A stretch of 64,000 nucleotides of DNA. Source: Sinorhizobium sojae CCBAU 05684 (lineage in GTDB: Bacteria > Pseudomonadota > Alphaproteobacteria > Rhizobiales > Rhizobiaceae). Shown here piece by piece: positions 8,243 through 18,565 of the stretch. The stretch's first letter is position 1; every line of letters begins with the position of its first letter. Under the pieces are notes generated by a model. That model searched no databases, was not told the DNA's origin, and saw only the letters and a list, made by a program, of their open reading frames with translations. Location of the stretch: positions 186,001 to 250,000 of the forward strand of contig NZ_CP023067.1 in assembly GCF_002288525.1 (NCBI RefSeq), written 5' to 3'. The position numbers and the translations under genes are program-made.

Positions 8243-9046
8243 TCACCGTCCACGACTGCGTGCGATCACTCTGTCGAACCACCAATTGAGAAGCGGCCGA
8301 ACGGCCGGACCAAAGCGGCCGAGCAGTAAGAGCGTGAAGCCGAAATAAATCTCGAACCGCCCCCGCGCGACGCCTTCAACAATTCTCTTCGCAACGGCTT
8401 CGGCACTCCAGGGGCGGACCGCGCCCATGACGACGGCTGCCTCTGGCGGGCGCAGTTCGAGCTCCCGCTCGAATTGCGGGGTCTCGGTGTCCGGCGGAAA
8501 GGTTACCGTTACCTGAACGCCGTGGCAGCGCGCTTCGGCGCGCAAGGCTTGCGCAAAGCCGTGAAGGGCGAATTTCGATGCGCAATAGCCGGAGTAACCA
8601 TAGATGCCGATGAGACCTGCGCCGGAGGATATCATGACGATCTGTCCCTTTCGGCGCCGAACCATCTCCGGATAGACGGCGCGCACCGCATTGACGGTTC
8701 CGGAGAAGTTCGTCTCCCATTGCCGCCGGAAGGACAGGCTGGGCGTGGCTTCGAACGGCGCCGGCTCGACGATGCCGGCCGAGGTCACGAGTATGTCGCA
8801 GGGGCCTCCCGCCTCGACGCAACGGGAGATCGCCGTACTCACCTCGTCCTCGTTTGCCACATCGGCCGTTTCGATGCGGATGTCTTCGGCGCTCATCCCG
8901 TGCTTCGAGACGAGCTTTAGCGCCGCCTGCTCAAGCAGAACGCGCGAGCGGGCAATGAGAGAGAGCCGTGCGCCGCGGGCGCCATAGAGGGACGCGAGTG
9001 CCAGGCCTATGCCGCTCGAGCCGCCGGTGATGATCACATGAGTCAT
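8243..9046 (-). CDS. rkpH: Short-chain dehydrogenase/reductase RkpH
   Basis: NAD(P)-dependent oxidoreductase of the classical SDR family, 267 aa. The Rossmann motif GGSSGIGLAL is at about 8-17, a NAG-like position reads TSAG, the catalytic serine lies in MISSGAGLIG, and YCASKFAL carries the YxxxK pair. A hydrophobic C-terminus (FTLLLLGRFGPAV) is typical of 3-ketosphinganine reductase-like members. That fits a step acting on the product of RkpG, which belongs to the same enzyme family as serine palmitoyltransferase. The order rkpG-rkpH-rkpI matches the Sinorhizobium rkp-1 locus. The substrate is not proven. Confidence 0.9.
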   Translation of the reverse strand: MTHVIITGGSSGIGLALASLYGARGARLSLIARSRVLLEQAALKLVSKHGMSAEDIRIETADVANEDEVSTAISRCVEAGGPCDILVTSAGIVEPAPFEATPSLSFRRQWETNFSGTVNAVRAVYPEMVRRRKGQIVMISSGAGLIGIYGYSGYCASKFALHGFAQALRAEARCHGVQVTVTFPPDTETPQFERELELRPPEAAVVMGAVRPWSAEAVAKRIVEGVARGRFEIYFGFTLLLLGRFGPAVRPLLNWWFDRVIARSRGR

Positions 9047-9158
9047 GCGGAAATCCCGCTTACGGCCGCAGTCGGCGGCTTGGTCGTGTTAACGTCCCGG
9101 AACGGATGGGGGACTGAAAACCCATCCCAGAACCGGTGCACACCTTGGACGATATGCT

Positions 9159-10574
9159 TTAGCGCGCCGAGATCGCCTTCAGCATCTGTTCGATATCGAC
9201 CCCGCCAAGGCCGAAATTGCGTTCGGTGAGGTCGTTAAGGCGTTCTGCGGTTAGGGTGACCGTGCGGCGGATCTGCTCCTCGGTGTGTTCGCTGGTGATG
9301 AAGAAGCGCAGGCGCGCCAAGCCTTCCGGAACGGCGGGATGGATGATCGGCAGGACGTTGATGCCTTCGGCAAGCAGGTCGTTCGAAAGCTGCACCGCCC
9401 GCAACGAATCACCGACGATTACCGGCACGACCGAATAGCCACCGCTCAGCCCGGTATCGAGTCCCGCGTCCCTTGCAAGTTTCAGAAACAGGCCGCCGTT
9501 CCGCCGCAGTGCCGCGGTGCGCTCCGGTTCGCGTTCCAGTATGTCGAGGCTGGCGACCGCCGCTGCGCCGAGGACGGGCGCAAGACCGACGCTGTAGACG
9601 AAGCCCCCGGCGGACGCCTTGAGCACGGCGGCGAGCGCCGCGCTGCCGGCGATATAGCCGCCGCAGCTCGACGTCGTTTTCGATAGCGTTCCCATCCAGA
9701 TATCGACCTCGTGCGGGTCGACACCGAAATGTTCGGCGAGGCCCTTACCCCTGTCTCCAAGTACGCCCAGCGAATGGGCTTCGTCGACCATCAGCCAGAA
9801 GCCATATTCCGCCCTGAGCTTGAGCAGTGCCGGCAGGTTGGCAATATCGCCATCCATCGAATAGATGCCCTCGACGATCACCATGATGTGGCGGTAGTCA
9901 CCGGCAACCGTGCGCAGCACATGCTCGAGATCCGCCGTATCGTTATGTTTGAACAGCCGGCGGGTGGCGCCCGAAAGCTTGATGCCGGCAAGGGCGCTGT
10001 TGTGGATGAATTCGTCATGGATGACGAGGTCCTTCGGGCCCATGAGACAGCCGATGGCTGCCACGTTGGTCAGATAGCCGCTGACGAAGCAGACGGCGGC
10101 ATCGACGCCGTAGAAGCGCGCGATCCTCTCCTCGAGCTCGACATGGACAGGCCGCTCACCGGCGACAAGCCGGCTCGCCGAGGCGGAAATTCCGAACGTG
10201 CCGATCGTCTCACGCGCCCGATCCAGCACATGGACATGCTTGTTCAGCCCAAGGTAGTCGTAGGAGGCGAAATTGATCAGCGTACGGCCGTCGATCACCG
10301 TCGTCGCGCCGGCCGCCGTCTGATGCGGGCGGTAGAACGGGTTGGCGATACCGAGTTGTTCACTCGCGAACTTCTGCGCCATCACCTGCTTATATTCGGC
10401 CAAGTCCTCGAAGCGGGCCTGCTGACGACGGGGCGCGGGCGGCAAATCCCGCTCCGACCGCGCCATCCGGTTCCGCTCGGACGATTGGTGGGTGTTCCTC
10501 ATTCTGTCCAGCAGGTTCTCCTTGAGACTGCTGTTCATCTTTGAGAAGGTCGGACCGTTTCCGTCGTTGCTCAT
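9159..10574 (-). CDS. rkpG: AONS-family acyltransferase RkpG (PLP-dependent)
   Basis: Alpha-oxoamine synthase family enzyme (KBL, BioF, serine palmitoyltransferase relatives) condensing an acyl thioester with an amino acid, 471 aa. K299 in LSKTTSSCGG is the expected PLP lysine. DEAHSLGVLG provides the Asp/His PLP contacts and NFASYDYLGL is the family N-terminal substrate loop. The first about 75 residues are polar and basic, longer than in BioF. The ATG at 10574 has GGAG 4 nt upstream. It follows rkpA by 74 bp and probably takes its acyl chain from RkpA's carrier domain; this hand-off is inferred. Confidence 0.9.
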   Translation of the reverse strand: MSNDGNGPTFSKMNSSLKENLLDRMRNTHQSSERNRMARSERDLPPAPRRQQARFEDLAEYKQVMAQKFASEQLGIANPFYRPHQTAAGATTVIDGRTLINFASYDYLGLNKHVHVLDRARETIGTFGISASASRLVAGERPVHVELEERIARFYGVDAAVCFVSGYLTNVAAIGCLMGPKDLVIHDEFIHNSALAGIKLSGATRRLFKHNDTADLEHVLRTVAGDYRHIMVIVEGIYSMDGDIANLPALLKLRAEYGFWLMVDEAHSLGVLGDRGKGLAEHFGVDPHEVDIWMGTLSKTTSSCGGYIAGSAALAAVLKASAGGFVYSVGLAPVLGAAAVASLDILEREPERTAALRRNGGLFLKLARDAGLDTGLSGGYSVVPVIVGDSLRAVQLSNDLLAEGINVLPIIHPAVPEGLARLRFFITSEHTEEQIRRTVTLTAERLNDLTERNFGLGGVDIEQMLKAISAR

Positions 10575-10648
10575 TGGCTCCGTGCTTTTCCCCGGCTGCC
10601 GTTCTCGTCCTTGAACCGGGCGTTTTCAACGACGAGAACATGCAGAGA

Positions 10649-13600
10649 TTAAATCGACCTTTGCGCGTCTGACAGGGCGCGCGGCGCCGCGGTCGCTCCA
10701 TGATGCCGTTGCGTCAGCTCGGTAACGAGCTTGTCGTCGGCGCCTTCGCCCTCGCTGCCCTGGTCGCGCTTGCTTACCTTTTCATAGAGCTTGCGCGCTA
10801 CATCGCCGACGGTCGTATTGTCGGCGACGCCGCTCAAGGGCATGTCGAAGCCGGTGTTCTGCTGGAAGCTGATGCCGAGTTCCACAGCCATCAGGCTGTC
10901 GAGACCGATCTCCTTGAGGATCTTGCCTCGCGTCACCGTGTCCTTCGACACACGCAGGATGGCCGCGATTTCTCCCGCTACCAGATCGAACAGGATGTCT
11001 TCGGCCTCCTGTGGCGACTTGCCCTCGATCATCGCGACGAGGTCCATCGTCGTGCCCTCGGCACCGGAGGAATGCTGATCGGCACTGCGCAGGATAACTT
11101 CGAAGAGCGAATTGCGGGCAACCGGCAGATTGCGCGCCGCCGCCCAGTCGATCTCCGAAATCATTACGACGCCGGCATCGATGGTCCCCGGATCCGCGGC
11201 GAGATGGCTTGCAACCATGTCGAGCGCCATCTGGGCCTTGAGCGCCGTCTTGCCGATGCGCTTGGCGAGCAGATCGTTGACGTCGGCGTTCTGCGTCAGA
11301 TAGCCGGCATCCGCGATCGCGCCGAAGCCGACGGCCAGGCCCGCGAGACCCTCCGCACGTCGCGCTCGGGCCAGACCTTCGAGATAGCCGTTGGCGGCGA
11401 CGTAGTTCGCCTGGCCCGGATTGCCGACCAATGTGGTCGCCGAGGAGAACAGGATGAAATTGTCGAGCTGGTCTCTGCGAGTCAAGCGGTCGAGGATCGC
11501 CGCGCCCTTGGCCTTCGTATCGATCACGGCTCGGTTGCGTTCGCGGTTGAGATTGCTGATCAGCGCGTCATCGAGCACCATCGCGGCATGGACGACGGAG
11601 CGCAACGGCGCTTGCGTGCGGAGCGTTGCCAGGAGCGCTTCGACGGCTGCGGCGTCCGTCACGTCGCAGGCGTGAAGCGAGGCGGACACGCCCGCTTTGT
11701 CCCAGCGCGATAGCATCGCGGTGGTCTCCGCATCGGGCTGACCGCGGCGGGAGCAGAGGGCGACCTTGCGGGCGCCCTTCTCGACGAGCCAATTTGCCGC
11801 CATCAGGCCAAAGCCGCCGATGCCGCCGACGACGAGATGAACGCCGTTCGGATCGACCTTCATGCCGGCGTGCGGCCTTGCCGTGACCTCGTGCTTGCCG
11901 GAAACCGGCGGCAGCACGACGATCTTGCCGATGTGACCGGCGTTCTGCATCAGCCGGAAGGCATTGCCGATCTCATCGAAGTCGAAGGCGCGGTATGGTA
12001 GCGGTGCCAGTTTGCCTTCATCGAAGAGCGCGCCGATTTCCGTGAAGATGCGCTTCGTCAGGCCGGGCTGGTTGACCAGAAGCTGATCCGCATCGATGCC
12101 GAAATAGCTGATATTGCGACGGAACGGCCTAAGGCCGATCTTGCTGTCGGCGTAGTAGTCGCGCTTGCCGAGCTCAAGGAAGCGGCCAAAGGGCTTGACG
12201 AGCGCGAGGCTCTGCTCCATGGCCTCGGCGAAAAGCGAGTTGAGGACGAGGTCCACGCCTTCGCCGCCGGTCACGGCCCGAACGTCATTGACAAAGCCGA
12301 GCGAGCGGGAATCGAAGACGTGATCCGCGCCGAGCATCTTCAGGAAGCGCCGCTTTTCCCGGGTTCCGGCCGTCGCGATGACCGTAGCGCCGTTCAGTTT
12401 TGCCACTTGGAGTGCGGCGAGGCCGACACCGCCGGCAGCGCCGTGGATCAGGATGGTTTCTCCCGCCCGGATGCGGCCGAGCTCGACCATGGCGTAATAG
12501 GCCGTGAGGAACGCTACGGGCAGGGTGGCGGCTGCCACCGGGCTGATCGTCTGCGGCAGTTTGGCAACGCCGGCGCGCGAGACCACCGCATGGGTCGAGA
12601 AGGCGGAGGAGGCGATCGCCATCACGGCATCGCCGACGACGAGGTCGTCGACGCCTTCGCCGACCTCGACCACATGGCCGGAAAGCTCCATGCCGATCGT
12701 CGCTCCGGCAAACCCGTCTTCGAGCGCTTCCTCGGGCAGGAGGCCCATGGCCCACATCACGTCGCGGAAATTGAGGCCCGTCGCGGCGACGGCAACGGCG
12801 ATCTCTCCCGGTCCGGCCCGCGGCACGTCGGTTTCCTCCCAGGCGATGCTGCCGACCTGGGAACTGACCCGCTGGCGAATGGTTGCCGCGGCAAAGCTGC
12901 GCGTCTTGCCTTCAATCCCGCCGACGGGGCCGGGCACTGCCCGGATCTCAGAGAAGAGGCCGGAGCCGCGATCGAGCAGCCATTCGTGATTGGAACTCTC
13001 GATCGTCAGGAGCGGCAGCGCGGAGGCGAGCATTGCTTCCGCTTCGGTCTCGTCGCCGAAATCGAGCGAATGGACGTCGAGGAACTCGTATTCATTCTCA
13101 AGCACGCGGACAAAGGTCCACAAACCTGAATTCACGCCGGAGTTTGCCGGCGCGGAAACCGGCGCGCCCCCAGGCGCAACGAGCACGAGGCGGGGACGCT
13201 CGTCCGCGGTGCCCTCTCCGATGTGCTGGCGCAAGGCTTCGGCGAAGGCACTGAGCGCCAACACCTGCGTCTGCAGCAAGTCGGAATCCTCATCACCGTC
13301 GCGACCGTTGGCCGGAGAGACGAGCACCGCGCGAACCGCTTTTTCTCCAAAGGCGGCGAAGGCGCTGCGAAGCTTGACTGTGTCCGTCGCCATGTCGCCC
13401 GCTAGCGAAACACGGATGGCTTCGGCTGACGCCGCCACTGACCGCCCCCTTGCCGTTTCGAGCAGCAGATAGGGAATGGCGCCGGCGGCGGTTCCTTCCG
13501 CCCGCTGGCCTGCCGCCCCGCGGGCTTCGATGAGGATGGTGTTGCCGTGCGGCCATTCGCGCTCGGCGACCGTGACCTCGCGCAGTTTGAGATCGCCCAG

Positions 13601-16600
13601 GCATTTCTGCCAATGCGGCACGGCCGCAAGCTTGCCGATCGGAAATTCCGCCGTCTGGCTGCGCGCAAACCAGCCATCGGAGAGGCCGAGGGCAAAGTCG
13701 CGGAAGATCGACGGCGCGCTGACGGCTGCGACAAGGGCACCGTTTTCCCGTAGCATCGACCCGAGTGCGCCGCGCACGTCGATCTCCTCTTCGATCAGTT
13801 CGTAGAGGCTGTCGGAGGCGCTGACGGCAAGGTCGAAGGGTGCAAGGGCGGAAAATTCACTCTTCTCGAGAATCCGCACATGCGCGTCCTGCTCGAAGGT
13901 GATCTCTAGATTACGCTGGGCGTTGTCGCGCGGTTCTACCACGCAAAGGCTTGCTCCATGCCGGGCCGCGAGGTCCGCGAGCCGACGCGTGAAGCCTGCG
14001 GAAACGCTGCCGAATTCGACGATTCGCAAGCGGCTGCCCTTCGGCTGCCAAGCCAGCGCACGCTCCACCGCGATGAGCACCTGTTCCATGCGCGACCGGC
14101 TTGCCGGAGAATGGACGGCCTGATGGTCGAGGGTAGCCTCGCTGATGAAGGCGCCGTTAAAGGCCGGCGCTTCGCCGTCGATGCGCCCGCAGAGCAGTGC
14201 GTCGAGGCGGCTGAGCGCCTCCCGATAAGAATTGTTGATCAGCACCGCTTCGACGGCACGATCCGGGCGCTCGTCGTAAAGCTCGCCGAGAATTTCTTCG
14301 ACCGTCGGAAGCGTGAACTCCGTGGAGACCTGCCAGAGACCGTTCCGGTGTTCGCAGAGTCCTGCATCTTCGAGCGCATAGAGGCAACTCGTGAGGAAGC
14401 TTTGGAACGCAAGGTCGCCAGGCAATGCATCGCCCGCGATCGTGCCCTTGCCGGCTGCGAGCCTCAGGGCGATCTCCTGGCAGGCGCGATAGATAGCGGC
14501 ATTGAAGAGCAGCGTCGCATTGTCGAGGCCGCTCTCGGCGCCATCCGGCTCCGTCAGCTTTGGCGGCATCGAGGAGAGGGGCTTCCTGTCCGGTAGCGTC
14601 GTGTCGGACAGCACCGCCTCATAGTGGAAGGAAAGGTCGCCGAGCGACTTGTGCTTGCGCAGATAGGTGCGGCGGAAACGGCAGTCTTCGAAGTGCGCGA
14701 TCGCCGCGCCCTGCTCGTCGAAGAAATGGAATCGTGCCTTGATCGAATTGGCGCTGACGCGCTCGATTTCGATCGTCGCACGGGCGATCGGCCGGCCCGA
14801 ATTGACGACCCTCACCGAGCCGAAGCGCACCGGGATATAGGGCGCACCGCCCCTGTCGCCGGTGAAGCGGTCGAAGAGCGCCACCAGTCCATGGAAGGTC
14901 GCGTCGATAGAGATCGGATTGAGCGCATAGGTGACCAGCGGATGGCCCGGCTTTGCCGGTGCGTTCAATTCCACGTCTATCAGCCGGTCGCCATAGGCGA
15001 CGGCCTTGGCGAGCAATTGGAAGCGCGAGCCGTAGTCGAGCCCGAACTGCCTTGCCGTTTCATAGGCTTTTGCCGGGGTTACGATTCCTGTTTTTGCCAT
15101 GCCTGCGAAGGACGGCAAGCCCGCATTTGCGCCCGGTATGGGCTTGCGACTCCTGGCGACGGCATGCACCGCCCAATCGTCCTCGGACAGGCGCTCGCGC
15201 GAGCGAATTTCGATGTCGCCGGTCTCCGGCGACAGGACCGTCGAGAGTTCCATGATGCGGCTGTCGCTGAGCTCGAGCGGCCGCACGATCTCCAGGTTGG
15301 TGATCTCTACCTCGTCGCTGCCGTAAAATTGCTGCGCGGCCGAGACCGCCACTTCGATAAAGCCGCTGCCCGGCAGGATTGCCTTGCCGTCCACGACGTG
15401 CTCGGCGAGGTCCGGATAGAGATGCGCATCGATGTGGTTTTTCCAGCTGCCGCTGTTCGGGTCGGCACGCCAGCCGGACAGGCGGTATGGCCGGCCGGAG
15501 CGGCCGAAGAGGTCCGTCGCGTCGCTGGTCGCTTGTGGGCGCAGTTCCACCGGCTCGAAGGGCAGGCGCGGCAGTTCGACGAAGGCGTCGCGCTTGCCGT
15601 AGACGCGGGGACGGTCGACGGCCGCACCATGCGCGATGGCGCGTGCCATCGAGGCAGAGATCGGGTCATGTCCCGGCTCCCCCACATCGCGAAGCAAGGT
15701 CGGCACCACGGTTGCCGGAAGCGCAGCCTGCTTGACCGTCTCCTTGACGTAGGAGGAGAGGATCGGCCGGGGTGAGATTTCGACGAACAGACGGCAGCCG
15801 AGCTCGAGCGCGGCTTCAGCCGCCGCCTGGAAGCGGACCGGCTCGCGGACGTTCTTCCACCAATAGTCCGGGTCGAGTTCGGTGCCGTCGAGGGCGCTGC
15901 CGGTGACTGTAGAAAGATAGGTCAGTTCGGTGCGGCGCGGGGCAATGTCCGGGATATCGGCGAGGAAGGCTTCTTTCGCCTGGTCGATGATCGGGTGGTG
16001 GAAAGGATAGTTGATGTCAAGGATCTGGACCGGGATCTTCGCCTTGCGCGCGGCGTCGCGGAAGGCGGTGACCTCGTGTGCCGGTCCAGAGATCGTGACC
16101 GAATTGTGCGCGTTGACGGCAGCGACGCACACCGCGTTCAGGCCGCGCGCCTGCGCGAAGGCATTGGCCGCCTCCTCGCCGAGCATCACGGCAGCCATCG
16201 TGCCGTGGCCCGCGAGGCCGTCCTGGTGCAGCGAGCGCTTGGCCACGATCGCCACGGCGTCGACGAGCGACAGCGCGCCGGCGGCGTAAGCGGCTGCGAT
16301 CTCGCCGACCGAGTGGCCGAAGACGGCCGCTGGCTTGATGCCCATCGCCACGAGCGAATCGGAAAGGGCCGCCTGGATCGCGAAGAGCAGCGGCTGCGCG
16401 ACCTTTGTATCCGGAAGTTTCTTGTCGAGCGCCGGATCCGTCAGCAGATCCGTCAGCGCGATGTCGGAATGGAAGCGGAAGAGAGCACTGATGGAAGTGA
16501 AGGATTGCCGGAAGTGCAGGTTTTCCCGAAAGGCCTCGACGCCCATGCCGGCCCATTGCGAGCCGTTACCGGAAAAGACGAAGGCGATCGGCGCGATCTT

Positions 16601-18160
16601 GACCGGCGCCTCGCCGATTTCGCCGATCCCGGAGCCCGGCTTGTCGAGATGGCTGGCAATGGCCCGGACGATGTCTTCGGGACCGTCGCTGCGCGCAACG
16701 AAACGATGGCGCATATGGGAGCGGTTCGCGCCCGAGGCGGCGATGATCGCGCGGGCCTTCTCCTTCGAGGCGCCGGCGAACGCGGCCTTGAAGTCCTTGA
16801 GCAGGGACTCGAGGCTCGTCTGGGTGTGAGCGCTGGCTAGAAACACATGCCCGGTGGGCGCGGCCGCAGCCTTCTGTTCCGGCTGCGCGTCCGGATCGCT
16901 GATGACGACATGCGCATTTGCACCGCCAAAACCGAAGGAATTGATGCCCGCGAGCCGCGTGCGCTTGCCCTTCAGAAGCTCGATCGGATTGGCCGTGACG
17001 CGTACATTGAGCCCGTCGAAATCGATGTGCTCGTTCGGGGTGTCGAAATGCAGCGAGGCCGGCAGGTAATTGTGTTCGAGCGCCAGGACGGCCTTCATCA
17101 TGCCGAAGAGGCCGGACGCCGGCTCGGTATGGCCGATATTCGATTTGATCGAGCCGATCGGAACTGGGGCGCTGCGCTTCGCACCGATGACGGTGCCGAT
17201 GGACCAGACTTCCGCCGGATCGCCGACCTTGGTACCCGTCCCATGTCCCTCGACGAAGGCCACCTGATTGGCATCGATGCCGTTGCCCTCGTAGATGGCC
17301 CTGAGCAGGTTTGCCTGCGCCTCGCGCGACGGCAGCGAAATGCCGTTGGTGCGGCCGGCGGAGTTGACGCCGGTCGCGACGATTTTCGCATAACTCCTGT
17401 CCCTCTCCCGTCGGGCCCGGTCCGAACGGCGCAGGATGAAGACGACGCCGCCTTCGGCGCGTACATAGCCTGCCCCATCATTGTCATAGGCTCGGCAGAG
17501 CCCTTCGGGCGACAGCATGCGCGCCTGCGCGAAGCCGACGAAGGGAAGCGGATGGGCCAGCACATTGACCCCGCCGACGATCGCCGTGTCGATCTCGCCG
17601 GCATTAAGCGCCCGCATCGCCTGGTCGAGCGCCACCAGCGAGGAGGAACAGGCGGTATCGACCGTCATGCTCGGCCCGCTCAACCCGAAGACGTGGGAAA
17701 TACGGTTGGAGACGATCGAAAGCGTGTTGCCGGTCATGAAATAGGGTCCGGCGGCGGCCGGGTCCTCGACCGTCAGGTTCGCGTGGTCGAGGCTTGAGGC
17801 GCCGACATAGACGCCAACATTCTCGCCATGCAGCGAGGCAACCGAGATGTTTGCGTCTTCGAGCGCGCGCCAGGCAAGCTGCAACAGGACGCGCTGCTGC
17901 GGGTCCATATACATGGCCTCGCGCTGCGACATGCCGAACACGGCAGGATCGAAATCATAGATTCGATCGAGGACGCCGGCGGCGAATGTATAGGTCTTGC
18001 CCTGCGTCCCGATGCTGGGATGCCAGAATCTCGCCAGGTCCCATCGGTCTTCAGGGACCCTGGACACGGTGCACATGCCGTGACGGAGAATCTCGAATAG
18101 CGCCTCTGGCGATTGTGCTCCAGGAGCCAGGCATGCACGCCCAATGATTTCAACTGTCAT
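10649..18160 (-). CDS. rkpA: RkpA, multidomain type I fatty-acid/polyketide synthase
   Basis: One continuous 2503-aa reading frame from ATG 18160; a TTG 51 bp upstream is less likely. Domains in order: ketosynthase with C171 in DTACSSSL and His motifs EGHGTGT and NIGHTEP; acyltransferase with S617 in GHSVGE; dehydratase with H921 in HVVDGKAILPG; a methyltransferase-like region near 1380 whose SAM loop reads FGSVSAG and looks decayed; enoylreductase with HGAAGGVGLAA near 1907; ketoreductase with GGIGGFG near 2110; and an ACP with S2422 in GLDSLMAVEL. It should make a reduced acyl chain for the K-antigen pathway. This single gene corresponds to rkpA-F of early S. meliloti reports. Its last codons fall in a RIME-like repeat. 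Confidence 0.93.
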   Translation of the reverse strand: MTVEIIGRACLAPGAQSPEALFEILRHGMCTVSRVPEDRWDLARFWHPSIGTQGKTYTFAAGVLDRIYDFDPAVFGMSQREAMYMDPQQRVLLQLAWRALEDANISVASLHGENVGVYVGASSLDHANLTVEDPAAAGPYFMTGNTLSIVSNRISHVFGLSGPSMTVDTACSSSLVALDQAMRALNAGEIDTAIVGGVNVLAHPLPFVGFAQARMLSPEGLCRAYDNDGAGYVRAEGGVVFILRRSDRARRERDRSYAKIVATGVNSAGRTNGISLPSREAQANLLRAIYEGNGIDANQVAFVEGHGTGTKVGDPAEVWSIGTVIGAKRSAPVPIGSIKSNIGHTEPASGLFGMMKAVLALEHNYLPASLHFDTPNEHIDFDGLNVRVTANPIELLKGKRTRLAGINSFGFGGANAHVVISDPDAQPEQKAAAAPTGHVFLASAHTQTSLESLLKDFKAAFAGASKEKARAIIAASGANRSHMRHRFVARSDGPEDIVRAIASHLDKPGSGIGEIGEAPVKIAPIAFVFSGNGSQWAGMGVEAFRENLHFRQSFTSISALFRFHSDIALTDLLTDPALDKKLPDTKVAQPLLFAIQAALSDSLVAMGIKPAAVFGHSVGEIAAAYAAGALSLVDAVAIVAKRSLHQDGLAGHGTMAAVMLGEEAANAFAQARGLNAVCVAAVNAHNSVTISGPAHEVTAFRDAARKAKIPVQILDINYPFHHPIIDQAKEAFLADIPDIAPRRTELTYLSTVTGSALDGTELDPDYWWKNVREPVRFQAAAEAALELGCRLFVEISPRPILSSYVKETVKQAALPATVVPTLLRDVGEPGHDPISASMARAIAHGAAVDRPRVYGKRDAFVELPRLPFEPVELRPQATSDATDLFGRSGRPYRLSGWRADPNSGSWKNHIDAHLYPDLAEHVVDGKAILPGSGFIEVAVSAAQQFYGSDEVEITNLEIVRPLELSDSRIMELSTVLSPETGDIEIRSRERLSEDDWAVHAVARSRKPIPGANAGLPSFAGMAKTGIVTPAKAYETARQFGLDYGSRFQLLAKAVAYGDRLIDVELNAPAKPGHPLVTYALNPISIDATFHGLVALFDRFTGDRGGAPYIPVRFGSVRVVNSGRPIARATIEIERVSANSIKARFHFFDEQGAAIAHFEDCRFRRTYLRKHKSLGDLSFHYEAVLSDTTLPDRKPLSSMPPKLTEPDGAESGLDNATLLFNAAIYRACQEIALRLAAGKGTIAGDALPGDLAFQSFLTSCLYALEDAGLCEHRNGLWQVSTEFTLPTVEEILGELYDERPDRAVEAVLINNSYREALSRLDALLCGRIDGEAPAFNGAFISEATLDHQAVHSPASRSRMEQVLIAVERALAWQPKGSRLRIVEFGSVSAGFTRRLADLAARHGASLCVVEPRDNAQRNLEITFEQDAHVRILEKSEFSALAPFDLAVSASDSLYELIEEEIDVRGALGSMLRENGALVAAVSAPSIFRDFALGLSDGWFARSQTAEFPIGKLAAVPHWQKCLGDLKLREVTVAEREWPHGNTILIEARGAAGQRAEGTAAGAIPYLLLETARGRSVAASAEAIRVSLAGDMATDTVKLRSAFAAFGEKAVRAVLVSPANGRDGDEDSDLLQTQVLALSAFAEALRQHIGEGTADERPRLVLVAPGGAPVSAPANSGVNSGLWTFVRVLENEYEFLDVHSLDFGDETEAEAMLASALPLLTIESSNHEWLLDRGSGLFSEIRAVPGPVGGIEGKTRSFAAATIRQRVSSQVGSIAWEETDVPRAGPGEIAVAVAATGLNFRDVMWAMGLLPEEALEDGFAGATIGMELSGHVVEVGEGVDDLVVGDAVMAIASSAFSTHAVVSRAGVAKLPQTISPVAAATLPVAFLTAYYAMVELGRIRAGETILIHGAAGGVGLAALQVAKLNGATVIATAGTREKRRFLKMLGADHVFDSRSLGFVNDVRAVTGGEGVDLVLNSLFAEAMEQSLALVKPFGRFLELGKRDYYADSKIGLRPFRRNISYFGIDADQLLVNQPGLTKRIFTEIGALFDEGKLAPLPYRAFDFDEIGNAFRLMQNAGHIGKIVVLPPVSGKHEVTARPHAGMKVDPNGVHLVVGGIGGFGLMAANWLVEKGARKVALCSRRGQPDAETTAMLSRWDKAGVSASLHACDVTDAAAVEALLATLRTQAPLRSVVHAAMVLDDALISNLNRERNRAVIDTKAKGAAILDRLTRRDQLDNFILFSSATTLVGNPGQANYVAANGYLEGLARARRAEGLAGLAVGFGAIADAGYLTQNADVNDLLAKRIGKTALKAQMALDMVASHLAADPGTIDAGVVMISEIDWAAARNLPVARNSLFEVILRSADQHSSGAEGTTMDLVAMIEGKSPQEAEDILFDLVAGEIAAILRVSKDTVTRGKILKEIGLDSLMAVELGISFQQNTGFDMPLSGVADNTTVGDVARKLYEKVSKRDQGSEGEGADDKLVTELTQRHHGATAAPRALSDAQRSI
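10655..10688. repeat. RIME1-like half element inside the 3' end of rkpA
   Basis: CGACCTTTGCGCGTCTGACA followed by GGGCGCGCGGCGC matches the intact RIME copy at 22013-22048, with only a few changes. On the minus strand it encodes the last about 11 residues of RkpA before the stop. Confidence 0.6.
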
Positions 18161-18565
18161 GTACGATCGAACGCTCTGAACTGTCGTTAAAATTGTTTCA
18201 GCCCATTGCAACGTCGAACGCAGATTGCAATGGAAGATTCTCTCCTTGGGTGAAACTTTCCCGTTTTGAACCCTCTACTGTATTAGCGAGCTTTTAACCG
18301 ATAGAGCCTAGCTTTCAAGCCCGAAGGCTTAGATATCCCTCGCGCAATGTCCATCCAACACAAATAAGACGACAGTCTGTAACCGAGTTTGCCCGGGGTA
18401 TGACCGTAAAGGCGCAGTGCCGAATAATTTGGCTGCCATGGCAGCGGGTGACTTGTTGTGAGACGGCGATTGTGCTTTTCAGGGACCGGCGGATTGCCTG
18501 ACGGGAAAGATGCGGCGCAGAAACATGAACGGAATCATGGCTGTGCTGAATACTGGAGTATCGTA
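18161..18565. promoter_or_regulatory. Divergent rkpA-rkpU intergenic region
   Basis: A 405-bp gap between divergent rkpA (-) and rkpU (+) must hold both promoters. It is more AT-rich at 18180-18310 than the genes around it. I see no clear -35/-10 pair or repeated operator and no supported small gene. Confidence 0.5.

Noticed and set aside
14624..15775. 383-codon plus-strand frame inside rkpA
   Set aside because: It covers the dehydratase region of RkpA, whose active-site motif is intact; no start signal or motif is present.
10649..18160. Six separate genes rkpA-F instead of one
   Set aside because: No stop or frame change is present; all domains lie in one continuous frame with linkers between them.
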